Part shown: positions 63,217-64,000 of the stretch, in pieces
Layout: every line of letters starts with the position of its first letter
Position numbering within the stretch: the stretch's first letter is position 1
Source: CAG-826 sp964504595
GTDB taxonomy: Bacteria > Bacillota_I > Bacilli_A > RFN20 > CAG-826
Length of the DNA stretch: 64,000 nt
Direction: 5' to 3'
Assembly (NCBI GenBank): GCA_964504595.1
Contig: CAZDEE010000006.1
Span: 5,520-69,519 of the forward strand
Translations under genes and position numbers: made by a program
The notes under the pieces: generated by a model
The model's database searches: none
What the model was told of the DNA's origin: nothing
Seen by the model: only the letters and a program-made list of their open reading frames with translations

Positions 63217-63972
63217 ATGTATTTAGAAAAAGATATCAATGAATTATCACAATTATTTGTAGACAATATTTTAGAAACTAATAGAAGTTTTGATGTCTAT
63301 GTCGATTGGACAAATGCAACTAAAAATAACTTTGATGAATTCAATATTGAATTAAATGCTATGAATTGTCTTATAAAAAACGCTTCTAAAGAACAATTCG
63401 AAAAATTATTTAATAAATTACCTACTATTGTTTGCGCTTTCCCTCTACTTATAGCTATTGCTAAAAGAGATCGTGAAAATATAATAAAAGGTAAAGAAAA
63501 TTTGGTTATTATTGATAAAAATAATGATAGCAAAGATTTCTTAAGATACGATTTAAGTTTAAATTACTTACAAAGTAATGAAGCTAAAAATCAAGTAAAT
63601 CTATATTATGAATTTTTCTGTCAATCAGGATTACAAAATTTATTTCAAAATATGTTAGAAAAAAGCATTATCGATTACGTTATAGGCGTTTTAGTTGGCT
63701 TAGATTCTAACGGAAGAAAAAATAGAAGTGGAAGAGCATTCGAAATAACATGTGAGCCTATTATTATGGAAATCGCTAATAAATATGGGTTAACAGTTAT
63801 TAGTCAAAAGCAATTTAAAGAACTTAATAAATTAGGATTTTCAATTTCATCAGATATCAAAGATAGAAAAGCTGATTTCATTCTAGTAAAAAATAATAAA
63901 GCTTTAAATATTGAAGTTGATTACTTTGCTGCCGCAGGTTCTAAGCCCCAACTTTCGACTTTAGCACTATAA
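63217..63972 (+). CDS. DpnII/MboI-family GATC restriction endonuclease, C-terminus apparently truncated
   Basis: 251 aa visible. Family signature DYVIGVLVGLDSNGRKNRSG near residues 145-170 and the nuclease core KADFILVKNNKALNIEVDYF near 220-240. Relatives continue about 50-60 residues beyond GSK with an ITDGxGW motif; here homology stops after GSKPQ and six unrelated residues precede a stop at 63972. AGGAGG fixes the start at 63217; an ATG at 63193 overlapping the methylase stop is less likely. The change may mark an insertion or rearrangement at about 63950. Confidence 0.75.
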   Translation: MYLEKDINELSQLFVDNILETNRSFDVYVDWTNATKNNFDEFNIELNAMNCLIKNASKEQFEKLFNKLPTIVCAFPLLIAIAKRDRENIIKGKENLVIIDKNNDSKDFLRYDLSLNYLQSNEAKNQVNLYYEFFCQSGLQNLFQNMLEKSIIDYVIGVLVGLDSNGRKNRSGRAFEITCEPIIMEIANKYGLTVISQKQFKELNKLGFSISSDIKDRKADFILVKNNKALNIEVDYFAAAGSKPQLSTLAL

Positions 63973-64000
63973 AAATTTCGATAAAAAATAAAGGTTATAA

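Noticed and set aside
1..64000. Mycoplasma-type genetic code (TGA as Trp)
   Set aside because: Genes read through with TGG for Trp at conserved sites, and TGA acts as a stop, for example in the ATGA overlap at 47604-47607.
1..64000. tRNA or rRNA genes
   Set aside because: No cloverleaf-like or rRNA-like segments were recognised in the intergenic regions on either strand.

Overview
The window is AT-rich, uses the standard bacterial code (TGG for Trp; TGA is a stop, for example in the ATGA overlap at 47604-47607) and carries Gram-positive features: lipobox lipoproteins as ABC solute-binding proteins, LacI/cre control, strong AGGAGG ribosome-binding sites and no outer-membrane genes. The S10-spc ribosomal order without rpmD (L30), Zn-type S14 and L31, QueH and lipoprotein-rich glycan clusters suggest an anaerobic, probably gut-associated member of Bacilli related to Erysipelotrichia or Mollicutes. 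This placement is inference; no rRNA is present.

Layout. (1) 1-9151, minus strand: ribosomal operon rpsJ to rplO (running off the left end), with a clear sigma-A promoter and a structured leader. (2) 9274-27327, minus: a fructan-use operon. It has one promoter with a LacI-type operator, then a solute-binding protein, two permeases, two surface GH32 lipoproteins, a cytoplasmic GH32, two surface proteins made of repeated carbohydrate-binding-like modules, a LacI regulator, fructokinase, a YesL/DUF624 membrane protein and an ABC ATPase with an unusually long C-terminus. (3) 27398-49464: a beta-glucan (laminarin-like, beta-1,3/1,6) cluster. It has a solute-binding protein and two permeases, a GLUG-repeat lipoprotein, a GH161/GH149-like phosphorylase, three GH16 lipoproteins, a second ABC ATPase, two surface proteins (one frameshifted in a G5 run), a LacI regulator, a cytoplasmic GH30, a second YesL-like protein and two unknown small membrane proteins. 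Three near-identical palindromes (GAAATCGATTTC type) and one exact cre box mark its promoters.

(4) 49490-57084, minus: queuosine genes (tgt-queA-queH), two polysaccharide-synthesis genes (Wzy-like polymerase/ligase, GT-D glycosyltransferase), a lone AAA ATPase and pepT. (5) 57227-61343, plus: yebC, rpmE, metG, rlmD-type rRNA methylase. (6) 61305-64000: an accessory junction. The last 39 bp of the methylase gene are repeated 540 bp downstream, as expected for integration into the rumA/rlmD 3' end. This is followed by a GATC-type restriction-modification pair: a Dam/DpnM methylase fused to an N-terminal HTH, and a DpnII-like nuclease that loses homology near its C-terminus.

Working model. Surface GH32 and GH16 enzymes cut polymeric fructan and beta-glucan, modular surface proteins may hold the glycans, and two ABC importers bring in oligosaccharides. 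Inside, GH32 plus fructokinase handle fructo-oligosaccharides; the phosphorylase and GH30 handle gluco-oligosaccharides. Each system has its own LacI regulator, ABC ATPase and YesL-like protein.
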